A stretch of 64,000 bases of DNA from Taxillus chinensis (GCA_023512835.1 CM042091.1:44344107-44408106); one strand, 5' to 3'. Positions 10,501 through 23,032 are shown, numbered from the stretch's first letter. Notes: generated from the sequence alone by a model not told the origin. A program made the numbers and translations.

Positions 10501-10799
10501 AAACAGTTGGTGGCGACTCTGTACATTTTATCATTCTGTTGTGGCCCGGACATAAACCAGTGATGACATCGATATGATATTCTTCATTTAATTGTTTATA
10601 TTCTTTGCTTAATCATTTTTGTATGATAGTTGTGATTTATGCACTTTAATACCATGATAGTCGCGGATGAAATCCTAAATAAATAAATGAAATACAAATC
10701 AAAAAAGGGAAACTTGTATCCCAACCCCCTCATCCACCACGTTGGTAAAGGGGAGTCACAAACCGGTTTCCTCGGGTTGGAAATCCGGGGCGTGACATG
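10501..10799 (+). mobile_element. Degenerate LTR-end fragments
   Basis: CAGTTGGTGGCGACTCTG near 10,504-10,522 resembles the LTR/primer-site junction often seen in Tat-type Ty3 elements. Downstream, 10,700-10,799 ends in GGAAATCCGGGGCGTGACA, the same 3' LTR end as at 44,863. The stretch 10,575-10,640 recurs inverted at 12,603-12,660. These are pieces of at least two decayed LTRs and no complete unit remains. Confidence 0.5.
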
Positions 10800-11885
10800 A
10801 ACACAAATAAATAAATAACTAAAGATATTTTTTTAGTGTTTTATAAATATGATGTTTTGGAGAAACCCCCCTTTTTTTCACTAGTGAATATCAAGAGTAA
10901 ACACCTATTAAAATAAACATGATGTGTGTGTTTGTGACATCAACAAATAGAAATTCACTTCTCTTTTTTTTTTGCTCTATTTTTTCATATCTTGTTTTTT
11001 TTACTATACTTTACATATTACAATATACAACATATACAACAACATAAAAAAGGAAAATACTAAGGATTACATTAAGTTAGATATAAAGAAACTAAACACG
11101 TAATAAATAAACAAATACAAATTAACTAAAAAGTGAACCGACTTTGGTTTGGGTAGGACTTCAACACCAACCTTCTGTTTGAGCTATCCTGTCCGCACTG
11201 ATAGTCTCTTGATCGAAAATAGAATCACCAAATCCAGTAGTGCAAATTTCAAAAATCAACAGGGGTTTAATTTGGAGACTGCAGTGGTATGTTGGAGTTG
11301 AGAAAAGATGAAAAGGAAAATTTTTTCCTGGGTTTTGGGCAGAAAACGTGAGAGAGAGGGAGGATGTCTTTTTTTTTTGTATTGATGGAGAGAGTGGGAC
11401 AAAGTATTTGGAGAATGGCAGAAATTCGTATAGGCTTAATCTGGGCGTTCTTTTTTTTTTTTCCTTTTCAGGATCAGGGAGCTGGGTGTGAGAACTAGGA
11501 AGATGGTAGGATAGCAAGGTTGTTTTTGTTTTTTGGCAGAACCTCCCTCCCTCTTTCTTTCCCCTCTCTCTCTCTCTCTCTCTTTTCTTCCTCCTCCTTT
11601 TTCGTGTGGGGAGAGAACCTCTTTTTATGGGACGGCAGAACTTGGCTGGCCCGTCATTATTTTGTATTTATTTCTCTATTCTGAGTGTCCGCATTTTTAA
11701 TTTGCAAAATTCTAGCTTTTGTCTGGTGGTTGGATGACCTATGTACAAAATAAGACAACATGTGATTGCTTTTTTTCATTTTTTTTGTGAGCACATGTGT
11801 CTAACAGGCATTGAAAAGCATATCTAACAATGGCCAACTAATAAAAATGCATCCTTTGAACAGACAGTGAGAGAGCCCGTGCATA
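10800..11885. other. AT-rich intergenic DNA with an LTR-leader-like CT run
   Basis: No gene was recognised. 11,555-11,590 holds a CT-rich run followed by CTTTTTATGGGACGGCAG. The open frame on the minus strand at 11,161-11,517 is biased by these pyrimidine runs and resembles no protein I know. Confidence 0.4.
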
Positions 11886-11889
11886 TAAG

Positions 11890-12175
11890 GCCAAACAACG
11901 AAGGTCAAAGGTCAATGGTCAATGGGTCAGAGGTCGAAGGTCGAAGGATCGAAGGTTAAGGGGTCAAAGGTCAAGGGTCAAAGGGTCAGAGGTCAAAAGT
12001 CAAAGGGTCGGTCAAGGGTCAAAGGGCCGAAGGTCAAATCTTGAAGGGTCGAAGGTCAATCCTCGAAGATCGAAGACTACGGGTCAGGTTCGAAGGTCGA
12101 AGACTCGGAGGTCAACCGTTGAAGACTCGAAGGTCAACGGGTTGATGGTCGAAGACTCCGGGTCTTCGAGTCTAG
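11890..12175 (+). repeat. GGTCAAAGG / TCGAAGG minisatellite
   Basis: About 285 bp of irregular 7-14-bp units are built on GGTCAAAGG, GGTCGAAGG and AAGACTCGAAGG. Units change gradually along the array from the CAAAGG form (5' part) to the CGAAGAC form (3' part), the pattern expected of slippage and unequal exchange. It contains no frame of interest. Confidence 0.8.
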
Positions 12176-12229
12176 TTTTTTTTTTTTAACTTTTAATTAC
12201 CCTTTTACCCCCATCCAAAATGTCAAAAT

Positions 12230-12610
12230 GGACGAGCTTTTGGGGATAGTTTAGGAAGCCCCGTATTCGCCTAAATAGTGATTTTTGAGAATCTCGCATG
12301 GTCACATTTTTGGGCCATTTGATCAGGGGCATTGACCGTCATTTGGCAAGTTTGACTTTTTCCCGACGAAAATTATTTTTGCCATAACTACTTTGTTTTA
12401 AGTCGAAATTGAGCACGGTAAAGTGTGTTAGTCTCCAAATTTCATTTTCTATCACCTAATGTTGGCCTTCGGGAACTTCAGTGTCTTATAACAGAGGTTC
12501 TTCATTTTGGGCTTCCTTGGACCTGTTCATAAGATATATGGCGTGGGCAGATAATATATGAAATAGGGTTAGTATGTCCAATCCGAACAAAATGGGGTCC
12601 AACAACTATC
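12230..12610 (+). repeat. Dispersed repeat block A, copy 2
   Basis: It shares the ATTGACCGTCATT, AAATTGAGCACGG, TTTTCTATC and AACAAAATGGGGTCCAAC landmarks with 1-450 and with the split copy near 23-25 kb. Noncoding. Confidence 0.55.
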
Positions 12611-13288
12611 ATACAGGAATGATTAAGCAAAGAATATAAACAATTAAATGAAGAATATGAAAAATTAAGCGGAAAAACAAGAAATAAACCTCCTAAATTT
12701 AGTTCTAGGCCTAACTCTCTAACAGTCCCCAATAGAGTTGTCAGTTGTCATTACCGAATTTCATCGGGGAGGGAAACCGCTTTTGGGGTGTGATTCCCCC
12801 TAACCTTCATCTGAATGCTGATGAAAAATTAAAGCCATCACTAATCGTTTTAGGGTGTGATTGGTCACCTAAAAGAAATTTAATTTATGTCACAAGGGAT
12901 GAGCTCGTGAGTTGATTACACGTGGAGAAGGATTAACACCCCTACAACGCCCTTTTAGTACCTATCTTAAGAATTGGAGGTTTCTACCTTATTTTAACCG
13001 TTTGCTTAAAATTGATTAGTCTAGAGGTGATGTTGAATGTTCTGAAGGTTTACTCTTTTTATTTATCTAAGTTATTTGTTAGGATTAAAATTAAATCCAA
13101 TTTACCTTAAGCCTATAAAGGAATCCTAATGGTTTTGATTTTTCTTTTCTTTTTTTGTATTTTTTATTGAAGTTAAAAATTAAATTCGATTCACCTAAAA
13201 GGCTAAAGGAATCTTAAGAGTTCAACCAATTTATTTTATTTCTAAGTCATTTGAAGTTGAAAATTTAAATGAAATTGTTCCCTACAAA
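12611..13288 (+). repeat. Diverged repeat block B, copy 2
   Basis: 12,603-12,660 and 12,775-13,005 match, in inverse orientation, parts of 10,330-10,640. Beyond 13,010, related ATTAAATCCAATTTACCTTA and TTAAATTCGATTCACCTA phrases (13,090; 13,180) suggest a short internal duplication. Noncoding. Confidence 0.45.
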
Positions 13289-13737
13289 TAGCGGTGTAAA
13301 ACAGACCGGTTTAGGCCCGCACTTTTAATGTACCAAAATTTTTTTGGTCCACTCCGCTCCGCATGCGGCCGCAGATTGGTCCATATTTATTTATTTATTT
13401 GAAAATTATTATAAGTTAATTTTGTTAAATATATTTTAAAATTTTAATGTAAAATCATATTTAATAGTTTATATTTTTAAATATTATTTTTAAAATTAAT
13501 ATGTTTAGGCTCTAGGTACTAATATACTAGGTAGGATATGTAATAGTTCAACAATTTTTTTTAAAAAAAAGTCGGTCCGCATCCCCACAGATTTGGTCCG
13601 TATAGACCGGGCCTAAATGGATCGATCTGTTTAGGCCTGCGATTGAAATATAGACTAGAATTTTTCTGGTCCAGTCCGCTCCGGTCCGCACGGACCATGG
13701 ACTGGTCTACAGATTGGTGGTTCATTTTACACCCCTA
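13289..13737. mobile_element. hAT-type MITE (449 bp)
   Basis: Left end TAGCGGTGTAAAACAGACC matches the inverted right end TAGGGGTGTAAAATGAACC at 15 of 19 positions. It is flanked by 8-bp direct repeats CCTACAAA (13,281-13,288) and CCTAAAAA (13,738-13,745), 7/8 identical, the size hAT transposases make. Internally there are GGTCCGCA / GGTCCGTAT repeats near both ends and an AT-rich centre. It has no coding capacity, so it is non-autonomous. Confidence 0.88.
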
Positions 13738-13877
13738 CCTAAAAAGTAAGTCCTAATGAATGGATGAAAAAAATAAAACTAAAACAAATCACTAAAAAAC
13801 ACTAAAAAAATTCATCTAAAAAGAATTGTTTGAAAAACATCTTAAAAGAAAACATTTGTTTGGAAAACATCTTAAAG

Positions 13878-13911
<34 letters not shown>

Positions 13912-14470
13912 TTTTGTTTTTTGTTTTTTTAAAAGCACATCTTTTATTTTTGTTCTTTTCGAAAAGCACACTTTTTTTAAAAAATATTTTGATTTGATTT
14001 TTTTGTTTTGAAAAAAATAAAGCAAGTAAATAAATGTATGGTGTATGATTGTGGTATCCCCAAATTAAAACTCATCATTTTTTTCTTTTTGTTCTTTTTC
14101 TCTCTTTTTCTTTTTTTTTTTCTCTCTTTTTTTTGTTTTCTCACCCTTTTTCACTATGCATTTGGTTTATATCATTACAAGTGATTGGGCAAAAATCCCA
14201 TAAGTACAAAACCATCCTAGATTTAACATTTTTTCTAGGGCCATTAAAATAAATAAAAAAGATAAATACAAGTGAAAATAAAAAATATTAACAATATTGC
14301 GACCAAGCAACCCCCATTTTTCACGAAACACAATAGGCCCTACACATAATTGAGGAATGACAAACGAAAATAAAGCAAAATAAGTAAACAAGACAACAAG
14401 AAAAGTGCACTACATATGTGCTACCGAGGAGAGGCGTGTTAATGTGTGTGAGCAGAACCGAGGGAAAGGA
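13738..14470. other. Low-complexity T/A-rich spacer
   Basis: It includes a pure T run of about 28 at 13,881-13,908 and CTTTTT-rich stretches to about 14,150. No gene was recognised. It ends at the left target duplication of the copia element. Confidence 0.6.
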
Positions 14471-15193
14471 TGTTGGCATAAAATAATAATTCAGTCAATA
14501 TCATTATTTAGATTTATTGTGATCCATTTATTTTGGACGTTTCATGAGACTGACATAGTATGGTAACTGCCATGCTAATTCATTTTGACAATTACTCTAT
14601 GAAATGAAGGCCGTCAATTCTTCTCCCTTTTTCGTAACCCCCACACTATTATTGTAACACATTTATTTTGATCCATGATGGCTGGAACAAATATACAAGG
14701 AAAAATGTTTTTCTTGGGTGACTAATGCGTGGGTTCAACAAGCCTGCTCTCTTGAGAAAATTACACCATCTAATATTGGTAGAAAGGTTTGGAAACTAGC
14801 TATTAGCATTAAGCAATCAACAAGAAGGAAGGGCGTTCATGTCCATTGAATCATTCACAGCCATCGGGAAAAGAACGTTAGTCATTTGTAGAAATTCAGA
14901 ATTGGTCAATTCAAATTTCAGATGACCAATTCGATTGAACAAAAGTTCCAGAATGCAGATTGCTGAAATTGTGAAGGTGGTCAACTGAAATTTCAGACGA
15001 CCAATTCAAACGACCAAAGTACAATCTCTAATCAAATACTAACGGCAATGGCTGGAGGTATTTATATCAATTCTGTCTTATTGCTTCCGCTTTCATATAT
15101 ATGTTCATTTGGTTAAAGAACATAATTGAGATGTATATATATATTTCATATGTATATTCTTTTCTATATTGGAGATGATTCATTTTCTTCACA
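14471..15193 (+). repeat. 5' LTR of the copia element
   Basis: It starts TGTTGGCATAAAATAATAAT and ends TCTTCACA. A TATATATATATTTCATATG stretch near 15,135 lies close to its 3' end. It aligns along its whole length with 20,137-20,860 with about 27 differences and very few indels. Confidence 0.93.
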
Positions 15194-15195
15194 TT

Positions 15196-15208
15196 TGGTA
15201 TCAGAGCG
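15196..15208 (+). other. Primer-binding site (initiator-Met tRNA)
   Basis: TGGTATCAGAGCG lies two bases after the 5' LTR and is complementary to the 3' end of plant initiator methionine tRNA, the usual copia primer. Confidence 0.9.
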
Positions 15209-15849
15209 ACGTTATTATCTCTGCCTTGCTTAGAAATCTGTTATCATTCGGTTTTATTAATTGATAACATTTCAATTCAATTTGATTTTATTGATTTTTG
15301 ATGGACTCATATCTTATTGTTTTTATCCAAGGGGATGAGCTAGTTTTCATTTGGTTGTGCCAATATATATTAATCTATGGCTTATATCATTCTTATAATT
15401 TGAAATGAGTTTGTAAATTCTATATACATAAAGATTGGTATATAATAAAGTGAAATGTCAAGTGATTAAATTTTTATTAGTTGGGGAATAGCCACAATAT
15501 CTCTAAATTGTAGAAATTTGATATTGAAATCACATGTAGATACTAGACATTAGTTGTAATTAATCATGTGAGATATAATGAGATATTCCCATAGGAAATT
15601 TTATTATATTTGTATGGTTAATTAGGGTGGGGTATTAGATTATGTTTCTTAATTTACCCACAGGGATTGAGAAATAATAATTTGATGGCTTCACTATAAA
15701 GTAATATTATGAATCTAATTTGAATAAACTTTAGCCCACAGGCAAGTTTTATGTCACTAGATTCATATCAGCATAATTTACATTGGTAAATTGTGAATAA
15801 AGTTAAAGTTTAAACTTTGTTAATAAGCATGTTTATTTTTGTTTGCAGT

Positions 15850-16628
15850 AATTTTACCTGGAAACATTTCTGATGTTAAATGTGAAATTCCTAAATTAAG
15901 AGATGATAACTACAAGGTGTGAAAGGAGAGAGTGTTACCGCATTTAGGGTGGATGGATATTAATTATGCTATTCGGAAAGACGAACCGCCTAGCATAATG
16001 GAGACTAGTACTCCAGATGCGATTGATCTTTATGAAAAGTGGGAGCGATCTAATCGTCTCTCAGTTATGTTCATAAAGACTCAAATTAGTGCTAACATTC
16101 AAGGTTCCATCATTCAGCACAGTAAAGTCAAAGATCTTCTTCAAGCCATCGATGAGCAGTTTGCATCCTCTAATAAGGCTCTCGTCAGCACCTTGATTAT
16201 GAAGTTCTCATCCATGAGGCATACTGAGGTTAAATAAGTGCGTGATTATATCATGTGCATGAGGGATATAGCGGCTCAACTTCAGACTTTAGAAGTTACC
16301 ATGTCAAAATCCTTCCTAGTTCATTTCATTTTGTGCACTCCACCTTAACAATATGCCCCATTTAAGATATCTTATAACACATAAGGAAAAATGGTCGATT
16401 AATGAGCTTATGACCATGTGTGCTCAAGAGGAGGGTAGATTGTTAATGGAAGAAGGCAAAAAGGTGAACCTTGCTACAACTTCTTTTTCAAAGAAGAAAA
16501 AGGATCACATTAAAGAAAAGAAAAGGAGAAAGATTCATGTGAAACAAGTCATAAAGAAAGAGTCAAAGTGTTACTTTTGTAAAAAGAAGGGACACATGAA
16601 GAAGGACTGCATTAAGTTCAAGGCTTAG
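15850..16628 (+). pseudogene. Copia gag (broken)
   Basis: The capsid-like part begins near 15,850 and has stops at about 15,920 and 16,236. Recognisable pieces include RDDNYKV before the first stop, LYEKWERSNRLSVMFIK and HSKVKDLLQAIDEQF. A second open piece (16,353-16,628) carries a lysine-rich linker and the nucleocapsid zinc knuckle CYFCKKKGHMKKDC (C-x2-C-x4-H-x4-C) at about 16,568-16,610. It would form the particle shell and bind the RNA. The stops between the pieces make it non-functional. Confidence 0.88.
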
Positions 16629-16659
16629 CTTGAGAAGAAAGGTAATTTTCTAGCATTTG

Positions 16660-17810
16660 TTTGTTATGAATCTAATATGGTTAGTGTTAATCATGATACA
16701 TAGTGGATTGATACTGGGACTATAATCCATGTTACAAAAACCTTACAGGGGATGACAAACCTAAGGAAGCCAGTGGACAGTGAAAGATTTATTTATTCAG
16801 GCAATAAGATAGATTCATATGTGGAAGCCATTGGAACATGCAATTTGGTTTTAAGTAGTGGTTTCACTTTGCGTTTGGATAGAACATTTTATGTTCCTAA
16901 TTTTGCAAGGAATTTGATTTCTATATCTGGACTTTTACCTTTTGGATTTTCCTTTAATTTTGCAGACTCTGGTTTTAGTATTATCAGAAATTCTAAAATT
17001 ATTAGTTATGGTACATTGTTTGATAGTTTATTTCAACTTGGCTTGCAAAGTGATACCAATTACAATAATTCTATGCATGTTAATGTTGGGTTTAAAAGAT
17101 GTATTATGAATGAGGATTCCTCCATGTTGTGGCATCGGAGATTGGGACACATCTCCATTGAGAGAGTTAAGAGATTATTAAAGGAAGGTGTCCTTGATAC
17201 TCTAAACTTTAATGACTTTGATACTTGTGTTAGTTGTATTAAAGGAAAGCAAACTAATAAACATAAAATTGGTGCCAAAAGGAGTTCTGACTTGTTAGAA
17301 ATCATACACACAGACATTTGTTATCCGGACATGAATGCTAATAATCTGAAATACTTTATCACATTCATAGATAATTATTCACAATATATGTATCTCTACT
17401 TACTTTATTCAAAGGATGAAGCTTTAGATGTCTTTAAATTGTTTAAGGCTGAAGTAGAGAATCAAAGTGGTAAGCACATTAAGATTGTGAGATCAGATCG
17501 AGGCGGAGAGTACTATGGTAAGTACACTGAGAACGGACAAGCGCCTGGTCCATTTACTAAATTTCTTCAAGAACATGGGATTGTTGCCCAATATACTATG
17601 CCTAGTTCCCCAGACCAAAATGGTGTAGCGGAAAGAAGAAATCGGACATTAATTGACATGGTGCGTAGCATAAGAAGTAATGTTAAACTTCCATCATTTT
17701 TGTGGATTGATGCTCTTAAGACGGCAGTGTATATATTAAACAAAGTTCCTTCTAAGGTTGTTTTTAAAACACCTTTTCAGTTATTCAAAGGTTGGAAACC
17801 GAGTTTGTGA
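16660..17810 (+). pseudogene. Copia protease and integrase (N-terminal and core domains)
   Basis: A protease active-site triad WIDTGT is at about 16,702-16,720, followed by the open stretch 16,752-17,810. That stretch holds the pre-integrase zinc domain (HRRLGH ... CVSCIKGKQ near residues 128-168) and the integrase core with its catalytic residues in [18 protein letters not shown] and [10 protein letters not shown] (the D, D and E). The frame stops at 17,810 just after the core, and the remaining integrase C-terminus continues in another frame from 17,792. Confidence 0.92.
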
Positions 17811-18340
17811 CATATACGCATTTGGGGTGTCCGTCAGAAGTAAGAGTTTACAACCCAAGGGAGAAGAAGCTTGACCTAAGGACTATTAGTGGGTATTTCA
17901 TTGGATATGCCGAAAAGTCTAAAGGTTATAGATTTTATTTTCTGTCGTATAGCACTAGGATTGTGGAATCAAGAAATGCTAAATTTCTTGAGAATGATTT
18001 GATTAGTGGGAGTGATCAATTTCAGGATATTGTTCCAGAAAATGACCACTGTGCAGTTCCACCCTCTGAATCAAGTAATAAGTTGATTGTGGTTCACACT
18101 CCTCAAGTTCAACCGAGTGTTAGACAATCAAATACAGAAATTCCACAACCTGTTGATCAAAATCCGATAGATCATGTTGTAAATGAGGAACCAATTCATT
18201 ATGAAAGTGAACAAGTTCTATTAAGGAGAACTACTCGTGAAAGGCAATCAGCTATTTCTGATGACTACAAAGTGTACTTGCAAGAATCAGATTGTAATGT
18301 TGAAGTTGATAATGCCCTCTGTTGTTTTCATAAGCCATAA
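17792..18340 (+). pseudogene. Copia integrase C-terminal part and linker to RT
   Basis: It is in a different frame from the integrase core. The conserved block GCPSEVRVYNPREKKLD and the phrase SGYFIGYAEKSKGYRFY mark the copia integrase C-terminus (residues about 12-50). A variable, acidic linker with a TTRERQSAI motif follows. A frame break separates it from both neighbours. Confidence 0.85.
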
Positions 18341-18372
18341 GTTCTACAGATTCAAACTTATGGATAAATGCT

Positions 18373-19343
18373 ATGAAAGATGAGATGGATTCTATGGCGT
18401 CCAATCAAGTTTGGGATCTCATCGAGTTTCCTGATGGTATAAAAACCATTGGACGCAAGTGGGTTTTCAAGACAAAAAGAGACTTAGTAACATCGAGAGA
18501 TATAAGGCAAGACTCGTTGCTAAATGGTTCACTCAAAGAGAAGGAATCGACTATACGGAGACCTTTTCTCCTGTCTCAAAAAAAGATTCTCTTCGCGTGA
18601 TTATGGCATTGGTAGCTCATTTTGATTTCGAACTGCATCAAATGGATGTGAAAACTGCATTCCTCAATGGTGATTTAGAGGAAGAGGTTTATATGAAACA
18701 ACCTGAAGGTTTTTCCTCTAAGGATGGTGAATATTTGGTTTGTAAGTTAAATAAATCCTTATACGAATTAAAACAAGCCTCCCGCCAATGGTGTAAGAAG
18801 TTCCATGAAATTATTACTTCATTCGGTTTCGAAGAAAATATCATGGATGAATGCATATATCTTAAGGTTAGTGGGAGTAGAATTTGTTTTCTTGTGTTGT
18901 ATGTGGATGATATTTTACTTGCAACCAATGATAAAGGGTTATTCCATGAAGTGAAACAATTCCTTTCCAGTAACTTTGATATGAAAGATATGGGAGAGGC
19001 ATCTTATGTCATTGGCATTAAGATCCATAGAGATAGATCTCGAGGCATTTTAGGATTGTTTCAAGAGGCCTATATCAACAAAGTACTTGAAAGATTCAGA
19101 ATGGAAGATTGTTCACCAAATGTAGCACCAATTGTGAAGGGTGACCGATTCAGTTTGAATCAGTGCCCCAGGAATGACATTGAATGGGAACAGATGAAAA
19201 TGTTCCATATGCTTCAGCTGTTGGTAGCATTATGTATGCTCAGGTTTGTACCAGACCTGATATTTCATATGCAGTTGGAGTATTGGGACAATATCAGAGT
19301 AATCCAAGGATCGATCACTGGAAGGCTGCAAAGAAAGTATTGA
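18373..19343 (+). pseudogene. Copia reverse transcriptase (broken)
   Basis: The RT begins in one frame (18,373-18,480, GRKWVFKTK) and continues in another (18,459-19,343). Visible blocks are YKARLVAK, QMDVKTAFLNGDL, and the catalytic motif LYVDDILLA near 18,897-18,923 with its paired aspartates. DMGEASYVIGIKI and a thumb-like region follow. It switches frame again near 19,190-19,260, where the RNase H frame takes over. Confidence 0.92.
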
Positions 19344-19879
19344 GGTACCCTAAGGGAACTAAGGATTACATGCTTATGTATAGACGGACTGACAATCTCG
19401 AAGTGGTAGGCTATTCGGACTCCAACTACAGTGGCTGCAATGATTCACTTAAATCCACATCGGGATATGTGTTCATGCTAGCTGATGGTGTCATATCTTG
19501 GCGGAGTGCAAAGCAAACCTTGACAGCCAGTTCTACTATGGTTACGGAGTTTATTTCTTGTTTTGAGGCTACCTCAAATGGTGTTTGGTTGAAAGATTTC
19601 ATATCTGGGCTTAGAGTTGTTGACTCTATTAATCAGCCAATAAGAATGTACTATAACGATTCAGCTGTTGTTTTCATGACTAAGAATAATAGAAGTGGAA
19701 GTCGAAATAAGCATATCGACATAAAGTATCTTATCGTAAGAGAACGTGTTCAAGAAAGAAAAGTGATCATTGAACACATTAGCATTGATTTAATGATAGT
19801 TGATCCTTTGACTAAAGGCATGCAAATTAAGAATTTCAAGGATCATGTGGTGAAGATGGGACTTAGACCCATTATGTAG
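19184..19879 (+). pseudogene. Copia RNase H and C-terminus
   Basis: The frame opens with the end of RT (YASAVGSIMYAQVCTRPDI) and then shows the RNase H signature GYSDSNYSG with its catalytic aspartate, followed by KSTSGYVFMLADGVISWRS and TEFISCFEA. The copia C-terminal phrase DPLTKGM is present near the end. The open frame of 231 codons looks intact locally and stops at 19,877-19,879. Confidence 0.92.
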
Positions 19880-20136
19880 TACATTAATGTTAAACCTTTA
19901 TTACATTGGATAATTTCTCATTTTGGAAATTATGCGCAATTTATGAATTAAGTTGAGAAATATCATTTTGTTTGAACCTAGAGTAAAACATGAGGTTTGC
20001 TTATTAAGTTAAGTGTGTGTGGTGTATTGAGCTTTCGGTATATCATGATACATGGAAGATTAATTCTCATTTTAAGAGTTTTCGTCGCTATGATTCATAT
20101 ATCGTATCTCAATCATAAATGGATCAAGTGAGAGAA

Positions 20137-20860
20137 TATTAGCATAAAATAATAATTCAGTCAATATTATTATTTAGATTTATTGTGATCCATTTATTTT
20201 GGACGTTTCATGGGACTGTCATAGTATGGTAACTGCCATGCTAATTCATTTTGACAATTACTCTATGAAATGAAGGCTGTCAATTCTTCTCCCCTTTTCC
20301 GTAACCCCCACACTATTATTGTAACACATTTATTTTGATCCATGATGGCTGGAACAAATATACAAGGAAAAATGTGTTTCTTGGGTGACTAATACGTGGG
20401 TTCACCAAGCCTGCTCTCTTGAGAAAATTACACCATCTAATATTGGTAGAAAGGTTTGGAAACTAGCTATTAACATTAAGCAATCAACAAGAAGGAAGGG
20501 CGTTTGTGTCCATTGAATCATTCACAGCCACCGAGAAAAGAACGCTAGTCATTTGCAGAAATTCAGAGTTGGTCAATTCAAATTTCAGATGACCAATTCG
20601 ATTGACCAAAAGTTCCAAAATGTAGATTGCTGAAATTGTGAAGGTGGTCAACTGAAATTTCAGACGACCAATTCAAACGACCAAAGTACAATCTCTAATC
20701 AAATACTAACGGCAATGGCTGGAGGTATTTATATCGATTCTGTCTTATTGCTTCCGCTTTCATATATATGTTCATGTGGTTAAAGAATATAATTGAGATG
20801 TATATATATATTTTATATGTATATTCTTTTCTATATTGGAGATGATTCATTTTCTCCACA
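20137..20860 (+). repeat. 3' LTR of the copia element
   Basis: It aligns with 14,471-15,193. The first two bases are TA instead of TG, and the end CTCCACA is intact. A purine-rich tract AAGTGAGAGAA lies immediately upstream. Confidence 0.92.
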
Positions 20861-20865
20861 AAGAA

Positions 20866-22940
20866 AAGAAAAAAAAAGTAAGAATAAAACAAACAGATCA
20901 AGATGCTTTTTGTTTTTTTTTTTGTGTAACACTGATGGTCAAAAGACGAGAAGAAGGAACACACAAGAAAAACAAAATCTAACCCAACCAGGAACAAAAC
21001 CAAAGTGCAAATCCAAACCATGTCGGAAACGAAGAAAATAAAAACACAATAACAGAGAAAAGGAAACTAGTATATACAAGATAACTAGAGGGAGAACAAC
21101 AGACCAGACATGTTAGACACAATGAAACCGAACAAGTAACCACCAATCAATGAGGAAAACCAGAGGGAGAAACAAAAAGATGAGTTAAAACTATAAACAC
21201 ACGGCTACACCAGACTTAAAAAGAAGCCAATAAAGACAAAGACCAAAAAAACCAAGCTCTTCTCCTCTTTTTTGTTGTTTCGTTTATTTGTTTTTTTTTT
21301 GCTTTAATAGTCAGGCCCTTCAATTTGTTTTACTGCAAAAAGTTAGCAATCAAGGGGGGAACAAAGGACAAACCATATGCATACAGAAGAACAAACCAAT
21401 TTCTCTTTTGAAAATCACGTTCATGTTTCTTTTTCTTTATTATTTTTTGTTTTGAAAACATGTACTCTGGACAAACTAAAGAATCAACCAAATAAAAACA
21501 TGATTAACAGATGAACAAAAACAAAACAAAACCAAATAAAAAAAGAAGAATACAAGGGGACAAACAATATATTAACATTTTCTTTGTTTTGTAAGTGTTT
21601 TTTTTTGCTTTTGTTTTTTTGATTTAAAAATATGTATCTACTGACCATGAAAAAAGAAGGTAATGGAGGTATGAAATGATGACAACATGCAAACGAAGAA
21701 GATTACCCTGCTAAAGGGGGCAACAAAACCATAAGCAACACACATATAAGCATGGAAGCAAACAAACATGAAATAAAGGCTACACCACGAAGGAACAAGT
21801 AACTCAAGAACAAACAAATGACATGAAAAAAACCAACCACACACAAGGAATCTCCTTTTCTCCAAGATGGCACCATGAACTGGGCGTCCTCCTCTGACTT
21901 TGGCTGGCTGTGGTAGGATGTTGAGTTGTTTTCTCGCGGGCTTCTCGCCTTCTCCTTTTTCAGTCCATTGATGTCATATAGAGTAGTGGCAAGACATTGC
22001 AATGGGTTCTAGTTCGAGCTTGAGAGAGAAAAGAGGTGGGGATGAACCGGGACAGCCGATGGTGAAGACAGCGTTATGTTGCTGAGTCACAATCCAAAGC
22101 GGCCAGTGACCGTCAGGGGAAGGGGCCTTCACTGGATTTGCGTGGGGTGAGGATGTGGACTATTTTGGGGAGAAGGTGAAAAGGGGAAGAGCTTGTGGTG
22201 ATGATGGACAGGGTTTATGCTCTATAGCGGCTGACAGAAGGATTTTTGGCCAAAGGGAGCGGGCGCTCTTGGCGGAAGAAGAAGATGAAGGGTTGGGTGT
22301 TTTATTTTTGATCAGAGAGAGAGAGAGAGAGAGCCCACTGCTTGATTGAAGGAGTTGGGGTTTTTATAGAGGGGGAATAGGTTTTTGGATTTGGGGGGCA
22401 GCGAGGCATGGTTAAACTATGGTAGGTGGTGTGACCATGGTGAGGTTGGCCGAATGAGAGTAGGGAACCAAGGCTTGACCATGGTTTGGTTTAGGAGGAG
22501 AGAAGAGGGATGAGGGATGGGTGAGAGCATGGCTGGCTGGACTCTGTTGTGGTCCTTCGAGCATGGGGGCCAGAAATGGGGGAGTAGATCTGCGTCGCTG
22601 CTACGCTGTGCGTCGTGTGAGAGAGACAGGAGAGAGATGAGAGTTGACTTCCCTTTTTTTAATTTTTGTTTTGCTTTCTTATTTTGTTATTTGATTTTTA
22701 TTTTGTTTTATTCTTAAGCTAATGATGAGATGACACATGGACTAGGGTAGGTAGGAAAAAGAAAATGATGGCGGCTAGGGTTTCTGATTTTTCGATTAGG
22801 TATTTTTTTAACTGATGTTTATAAGTTTTTGAGATCAGGAAGGCGACTCAGGTTTTAAAACATTTCAAGAAAATTATTTTTAAACTCGGGGCGTCGTGAC
22901 GAGCGACCCCGTGTCCTTTCTATTTTAAAATAATTTTGTT
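20866..22940. other. Degenerate repeat DNA, no gene seen
   Basis: The first half is A-rich (20,870-21,640). 21,640-22,720 reads, on the minus strand, like a retroelement leader: TCTATAAAAACCCC near 22,363, then a CT run complementary to GAGAGAGAGA at 22,315-22,332. I could not find matching ends. Short open frames here are compositional. Confidence 0.4.
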
Positions 22941-22959
22941 TTCATGCCATGCCTGTACT

Positions 22960-22990
22960 GCGCATCTCGAAACTGTTGTATCACTGAAAA

Positions 22991-23032
<42 letters not shown>

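Larger units (their letters stand above)
14471..20860 (+). mobile_element. Ty1/copia retrotransposon, full length, degenerate
   Basis: Two LTRs (14,471-15,193 and 20,137-20,860, about 3.7% different by eye) bracket gag, protease, integrase, reverse transcriptase and RNase H in copia order. Flanks AAGGA (14,466-14,470) and AAGAA (20,861-20,865) look like a mutated 5-bp target duplication. The primer site TGGTATCAGAGC is at 15,196. The right LTR has lost its initial TG (now TA). Several stops and frameshifts mean it cannot encode its own enzymes now. Confidence 0.95.

Noticed and set aside
11161..11517. 118-codon minus-strand frame
   Set aside because: It is driven by pyrimidine-rich leader DNA, with no recognisable domain and no supporting splice structure.
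15196..15208. TGGTATCAGAGC considered as part of a tRNA gene
   Set aside because: It is only the short complement of a tRNA 3' end placed next to an LTR (also at 44,091 and 8,955), with no cloverleaf around it.
21703..22002. 99-codon minus-strand frame with a hydrophobic C-terminus
   Set aside because: It lies in LTR-leader-like degenerate DNA; the hydrophobicity comes from T-rich codons, with no family match that I know.
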